Below, in pieces: positions 5,902 through 9,599 of a stretch of 9,599 nt of DNA (positions are counted from its first letter, which is position 1; each line of letters begins with the position of its first letter). Origin of the DNA: an uncultured Kangiella sp. (GTDB lineage: Bacteria > Pseudomonadota > Gammaproteobacteria > Enterobacterales > DSM-103792). A program made the position numbers and the translations under genes. The stretch lies in contig CAMLKQ010000065.1 in assembly GCA_946480585.1 (NCBI GenBank), forward strand, positions 1-9,599. Direction: 5' to 3'. The notes under the pieces are model-generated. The model was not told the origin of the DNA, made no database searches, and worked only from the letters and a program-made list of their open reading frames with translations.

Positions 5902-6752
5902 ACAGCCGTTTCATGCAACGTTTCATCAGCCACCCAGCCGCGCTGCCGGCGCTGTTTGGGCTGCTGCTGATTCTGCTGCTCGCCGTGCTCGGTCACGCCT
6001 TGAGTCCATTCAATCCGGTGCTGGTCGATCCGCATGCGCAACTGCTGCCGCCGATGTGGCAAGCCGGCGGTGTTGCCGCTCATCCGCTCGGCACCGATGA
6101 TCTCGGTCGCGACATGCTGTCGCGCTTGCTGCATGGCGCCCGCCTGACCATGGGCTCGGCAACGGTGGCATTGCTGTTGGCGCTGGTCGCCGGCGTACTG
6201 TTTGGCTCCATCGCCGGCCTGGCCGGCGGCCTGCCCGATCTGTTGCTGCGTCGCTGCATGGATGTGCTGCTGGCGTTCCCGTCGATCTTGCTGGCCATTT
6301 TGCTGAGCCTGGCGTTTGGCGGCGGCATGACCGCCTGCGTGATGGCAGTTGCGATTGCGCTGACACCGCATTTCTTCCGCGTCTGTCGCGACGGACTCTG
6401 TGAAGAGCTCGGCAAGGATTATGTGTCGGCTGCGCGGCTGGACGGCGCCGGCCCAGTCTCGCTGTATTTGCAAACGCTGCTGCCCAATCTCGCCGCGCCG
6501 ATTGTCGTGCGCGGCACACTGGCGTTTTCCACCGCCATTCTCGACATTGCCGCGCTCGGTTACCTGAGTCTCGGCGCGCCAGCGCCGACAGCAGAATGGG
6601 GCAACCTGCTGGCGTCTGCCCATGATTTCATTCAACTGGCGCCATGGACCGTCACCCTGCCCGGCCTCGCCATTCTGGTGACCGTGCTGTGTGCCAATCT
6701 AGTCGGCGATGCGCTGCGCGATGCGGTCAATCCGCGAGGTGCCAATCCATGA
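5898..6752 (+). CDS. sapC: SapC, permease subunit of the Sap peptide ABC transporter
   Basis: A 284-residue DppC/OppC-family inner-membrane protein. The first membrane helix is at about 15-34. After a periplasmic stretch comes the family hallmark HPLGTDDLGRDMLSRLL (62-78), then several membrane segments (about 86-108, 126-140, 145-158, 203-222, 252-272). The EAA-type loop is EELGKDYVSAARLDGAG (169-185) followed by LPNL (195-198). LDIAALGYLSLGA (215-227) and EWGNLL (233-238) are close to E. coli SapC. The start is placed at ATG 5898 because it overlaps the sapB stop as ATGA and has GAGG 9 bases upstream (5885-5888). An earlier in-frame ATG would add 11 residues not seen in the family and lacks this arrangement. 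Confidence 0.93.
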   Translation: MNSRFMQRFISHPAALPALFGLLLILLLAVLGHALSPFNPVLVDPHAQLLPPMWQAGGVAAHPLGTDDLGRDMLSRLLHGARLTMGSATVALLLALVAGVLFGSIAGLAGGLPDLLLRRCMDVLLAFPSILLAILLSLAFGGGMTACVMAVAIALTPHFFRVCRDGLCEELGKDYVSAARLDGAGPVSLYLQTLLPNLAAPIVVRGTLAFSTAILDIAALGYLSLGAPAPTAEWGNLLASAHDFIQLAPWTVTLPGLAILVTVLCANLVGDALRDAVNPRGANP

Positions 6753-7738
6753 GTTTGTTGCGGGTCGACAACCTGTCGGTGGAATTTCCGTCGCTGTATG
6801 GCGATGTCCGCGTCGTTGACAATTTCTCGCTGCAAATGGCCGCCGGCGAAGTGCACGGGCTGGTCGGCGAATCGGGCTCCGGCAAAAGTCTGGCAGCACT
6901 GGCCATTTTGGGCTTGCTGGACCCGGCGGCGAGTCGCTGGCGCTGTGATCACCTGAGCCTGAATGACAAAGATCTGTTGCGCGCCAGCGCCAGTGAGCGC
7001 CGGCGCTGGCAAGCCAAATACGCGTCGGTGATTTTTCAGGACGCGCAGGCGAGCCTGAATCCGAGCTTTACCATTGGCAAGCAGCTCGACGACATCATCA
7101 AGCTGCATCACGGCGGCGGCAAAGCTGAGCGGCGCGAACGCGCGGCCGATCTGTTGCATCAAGTCGGCATCCACAATATCGGCCCGGCGCTGGACAGCTA
7201 TCCGCACCAGTTTTCGGCCGGCATCAATCAGCGCGCGATGATTGCGCTGGCGTTGGCCTGTGAACCGGCGCTGCTGATCGCCGACGAACCGACCACCGGC
7301 CTTGATGTGACTATTCAGGCCCAGTTGCTGGAGTTGCTGCTGAAGCTGAACAGCGAGCGTGGCATGGGGCTGCTGCTGATCACCCACGACATCGCCCTGC
7401 TCGCCCGCAACGTTGAACGCATCACCGTCATGTATTGCGGTCAGGTAGTCGAAAGCGGCGACGCCGACGATGTGTTTCTGCAACCGTTTCACCCATACAC
7501 CCGTGCACTGCTCGACAGCCTGCCCAAACTGAATCAGCCGAGCCGCCGTTTGCAGGCCTTGCGCGGCGCCAAACCCAGCATGATGAATTTACCGGTAGGT
7601 TGTTATTTCGGCCCACGTTGCCCGCGCGCCGACCGCGACTGCGTGCACAACGTGCCGCTCAGTGAGCAGGGCGATCACCGCTACCGCTGCCTGATTCCGA
7701 TCGGCCTTGCTGATCGCCGTGACGGAGCCGGCTCATGA
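6749..7738 (+). CDS. sapD: SapD, ATPase subunit of the Sap peptide ABC transporter
   Basis: A 329-residue DppD/OppD-type ATP-binding protein. Walker A is GESGSGKS (40-47), the Q-loop is at FQDAQASLNP (96-105), the ABC signature is FSAGINQR (155-162), Walker B is LLIADEP (175-181), the D-loop GLD (184-186), and the switch His is H213. The C-terminal oligopeptide-transporter extension carries C285, C291, C298 and C313, spaced like the Cys set that binds an iron-sulfur cluster in some relatives. The signature has Ala where LSGGQ has the first Gly. E. coli SapD is more degenerate here and at the D-loop, so this subunit looks more catalytically complete. The ATG overlaps the sapC stop (ATGA) with GAGG 9 bases upstream (6736-6739); an upstream in-frame ATG would overlap sapC by over 100 bp and is rejected. 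Confidence 0.93.
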   Translation: MSLLRVDNLSVEFPSLYGDVRVVDNFSLQMAAGEVHGLVGESGSGKSLAALAILGLLDPAASRWRCDHLSLNDKDLLRASASERRRWQAKYASVIFQDAQASLNPSFTIGKQLDDIIKLHHGGGKAERRERAADLLHQVGIHNIGPALDSYPHQFSAGINQRAMIALALACEPALLIADEPTTGLDVTIQAQLLELLLKLNSERGMGLLLITHDIALLARNVERITVMYCGQVVESGDADDVFLQPFHPYTRALLDSLPKLNQPSRRLQALRGAKPSMMNLPVGCYFGPRCPRADRDCVHNVPLSEQGDHRYRCLIPIGLADRRDGAGS

Positions 7739-8703
7739 CGGCTACCCTGCTGACCGTCACCGAACTCGGCAAACGTTTCCCGTTGCCACGTCAGCTGTTC
7801 CGGCCACTGCAGTGGCAGACGGCGCTGCGCGATGTCTCGTTCAGTTTGACCAGCGGCAAAACCATCGCCGTGGTCGGCGAGTCCGGCTCCGGCAAATCGA
7901 CGTTGGCGCGCCAGTTGGTCGGGCTGGAAACGCCGAGCGAAGGCGACATCCTGCTCGAAGGCCATAGCATTTTTGGCCGGCGCGAAGAAACCCTGCGCCA
8001 ATTGCGGCGCGACATCCGAATGATTTTCCAGAATCCGTCGGCGTCACTGAATCCGCGCGTCACGGTCGGCGCCCAGCTCGATCAAGCACTGCAACACCTG
8101 GCCCAAATGGGACCACGGCAGCGCCAAGAGCGTATCCACGAAGCGCTGACCTTGGTGGGCCTCGCCACCGATCACAAACACCATTACCCGCACCAATTTT
8201 CCGGCGGCCAGCGCCAGCGCGTTGCCATTGCCCGCGCCATTTTGCTGCAACCCAAACTGATCATCGCCGACGAGCCGGTATCGACACTGGATGCCTCGGT
8301 GCAAGCCCAGATCCTCAATCTGCTGCTGGATCTGCAGGCCGCTCGCAATCTGTCCTTCGTGTTCATTTCGCATGATCTCGGCGTGGTCAAAACCATCAGC
8401 GATCACGTGCTGGTGCTGTATGCCGGTGAAGCCATGGAGCTCGGGCCGACCAAGGCCATTTTCCGGCAACCGCAACACCCGTATACCCGCGCCCTGATCG
8501 CCAGCAGCCCGACTGTCCAGCGCGCGATGCAAGTGCCGGTGACGCCACTACGCGGCGAGCTGGCGCAGAGCCACGAAACTGCACTCGGCTGTCCGTTTGC
8601 CCACCGCTGCCCGCACGCCGATGAACAATGCCGGCGGGAACGGCCACAACCGCGCTGGCTGGCAGAACAACGGGTGGCCTGCCACAAAGCCGGCAGCATT
8701 TGA
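7735..8703 (+). CDS. sapF: SapF, ATPase subunit of the Sap peptide ABC transporter
   Basis: A 322-residue DppF/OppF-type ATP-binding protein that pairs with SapD. All motifs are canonical: Walker A GESGSGKST (48-56), Q-loop FQNPSASLNP (98-107), signature FSGGQRQR (155-162), Walker B LIIADEP (175-181), D-loop TLD (184-186) and switch H213. The C-terminal extension has C286, C292, C299 and C316 in the same spacing as SapD. It is longer than the E. coli SapF I recall (about 268 residues), chiefly through this extension. The ATG overlaps the sapD stop (ATGA), with GGAG 7 bases upstream (7724-7727). It is the last gene of the overlapping cluster; no clear intrinsic terminator follows, so some read-through into fabI is possible. 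Confidence 0.92.
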   Translation: MTATLLTVTELGKRFPLPRQLFRPLQWQTALRDVSFSLTSGKTIAVVGESGSGKSTLARQLVGLETPSEGDILLEGHSIFGRREETLRQLRRDIRMIFQNPSASLNPRVTVGAQLDQALQHLAQMGPRQRQERIHEALTLVGLATDHKHHYPHQFSGGQRQRVAIARAILLQPKLIIADEPVSTLDASVQAQILNLLLDLQAARNLSFVFISHDLGVVKTISDHVLVLYAGEAMELGPTKAIFRQPQHPYTRALIASSPTVQRAMQVPVTPLRGELAQSHETALGCPFAHRCPHADEQCRRERPQPRWLAEQRVACHKAGSI

Positions 8704-8759
8704 TCTGCGCAGCCACAAACGCCTCCGACCAGTTGCGAAAAGGTAGTGGCAAAACGCTG

Positions 8760-8768
8760 TGTTACACT
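8760..8768 (+). promoter_or_regulatory. Probable extended -10 promoter of fabI
   Basis: TGTTACACT matches an extended -10 element (TGn before TACACT, 4 of 6). No good -35 box is found at the right distance, which is common for extended -10 promoters. Transcription would start about 26 nt before the fabI ATG. The element sits in a 9-base dyad GTGTTACAC (8759-8767 region), which might also bind a regulator. Confidence 0.4.
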
Positions 8769-8800
8769 GCGCGCCTCCCTTGCATCCTGAGGATATCGTC

Positions 8801-9592
8801 ATGGGTTTTCTTGCCGGCAAACGCGCCCTGATTATCGGCCTTGCCAGTGACCGTTCGATTGCTTACGGCATCGCCGAAGCCATGCGCCGAGAAGGCGCCG
8901 AACTCGCCTTCAATTATCAAAACGAGAAGCTGCAAGGCCGGGTCGAAGACTTTGCCAAAGAATTCGGCTCCAGCATCGCGTATCAAATGGACGTCGCCAG
9001 CGACGACAGCATCACGGAATTCTTCGGCAAGCTGAAGTCGCATTGGGACAGCTTCGATGTGCTGGTGCACTCGGTCGCCTATGCGCCGAACGGTCAGCTG
9101 GAAGGCGATTATCTGGACTGCGTCAACCGCGACGGTTTCCGCATCGCCCACGACATCAGCTCGTACAGCTTCGCCGCGGTTGCCAAAGTCGCCCGCGACA
9201 TGATGCGGCCGAATGGCTCAATGGTCACCATGACCTACCTTGGTGCCGAACGCGCGCTGCCGAACTACAACGTCATGGGCGTCGCCAAGGCCTCGCTGGA
9301 AGCTAACGTGCGTTACATGGCCGCGAGCCTCGGTCCGCGCGGCATTCGCGTCAATGCGGTTTCGGCTGGCCCGATCCGCACACTGGCGGCGTCGGGCGTG
9401 AAGAACTTCCGCAAAATGTTGTCGTACTACGAAAAGGTCTGCCCGCTGCGCCGCAACGTCACCATCGAAGACGTTGGCAATGTCACCGCCTTCCTGTGTT
9501 CGGATCTGTCCGCGGCCGTGACCGGTGAAGTGGTGCACGTCGACAACGGCTACCATTTCATCAGCATGCCGGAGCTGGAAAGCGCCGAATAA
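8801..9592 (+). CDS. fabI: FabI, NADH-dependent enoyl-[acyl-carrier-protein] reductase
   Basis: A 263-residue member of the short-chain dehydrogenase superfamily (E. coli FabI is 262). It reduces trans-2-enoyl-ACP to acyl-ACP, the final step of each fatty-acid elongation round, in the cytoplasm as a tetramer. The N-terminal nucleotide-binding segment is [13 protein letters not shown] (13-25). Catalytic Y146, Y156 and K163 are in place ([16 protein letters not shown]), as is [12 protein letters not shown] (188-199), the flexible substrate-binding region. Position 93 in the HSVAYAP segment is Ala where E. coli has Gly93. GAGGA lies 7 bases before the ATG; the in-frame ATG 14 codons upstream falls on the probable promoter. 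The position after sapF recalls E. coli, where fabI is close to sapF. Confidence 0.97.
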   Translation: MGFLAGKRALIIGLASDRSIAYGIAEAMRREGAELAFNYQNEKLQGRVEDFAKEFGSSIAYQMDVASDDSITEFFGKLKSHWDSFDVLVHSVAYAPNGQLEGDYLDCVNRDGFRIAHDISSYSFAAVAKVARDMMRPNGSMVTMTYLGAERALPNYNVMGVAKASLEANVRYMAASLGPRGIRVNAVSAGPIRTLAASGVKNFRKMLSYYEKVCPLRRNVTIEDVGNVTAFLCSDLSAAVTGEVVHVDNGYHFISMPELESAE

Positions 9593-9599
9593 GCCGCTT

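Noticed and set aside
5784..6635. Minus-strand open frame (283 codons) antisense to sapB/sapC
   Set aside because: Gln/Arg-rich, low-complexity translation lying opposite two recognisable permease genes; a codon-bias shadow.
8704..8759. Possible intrinsic terminator between sapF and fabI
   Set aside because: Only the short palindrome CTGCGCAG is present, without a T-run; not enough to call.

Overview
This window looks like ordinary, GC-rich (about 60% by eye) chromosomal DNA from a gammaproteobacterium. The evidence is the combination of a PspF-controlled pspABC locus, a complete sapABCDF peptide-transporter set and a gammaproteobacterial-type fabI, all collinear and intact. In E. coli these same three blocks (fabI, sap, psp) lie in one chromosomal neighbourhood but are separated by other genes; here they are packed together. 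The genus cannot be fixed from the sequence. No mobile elements, CRISPR arrays, tRNA or rRNA genes were seen.

Layout, left to right. Positions 1-173 (minus) hold the first 57 codons of an exported TonB-dependent receptor with a TTG start; its probable promoter lies at 287-316. Positions 174-690 are non-coding apart from that promoter and leader. The phage-shock genes pspC, pspB and pspA (691-2144) read leftwards. A 192-bp divergent control region (2145-2336) carries a sigma-54 type promoter for pspA, an IHF-like site and candidate activator sites that overlap the probable pspF promoter. Rightwards come pspF (2337-3353) and sapA, sapB, sapC, sapD and sapF (3353-8703). These six genes overlap end to end (TGATG once, ATGA four times) and each sap gene has a Shine-Dalgarno sequence inside the preceding gene. 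A 97-bp gap with a probable extended -10 promoter precedes fabI (8801-9592), which is complete.

How the parts work together. PspF is a sigma-54 activator without a sensor domain; in the known system it is held inactive by PspA until envelope stress, sensed through PspB and PspC, draws PspA to the membrane. The pspA promoter architecture here fits that scheme. What stands out is that pspF is also the first cistron of the sap operon, so the regulator and a Dpp/Opp-family peptide ABC importer (binding protein SapA, permeases SapB and SapC, ATPases SapD and SapF) are probably co-expressed and translationally coupled. FabI, the last enzyme of fatty-acid elongation, is a separate housekeeping unit.

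Points of departure from the E. coli versions are a GSFTGA instead of GAFTGA loop in PspF, a lipoprotein signal on SapA, a long linker in PspC, a SapD that keeps more catalytic motifs than E. coli SapD, and Ala at FabI position 93. I do not see a wholly new system in this window.
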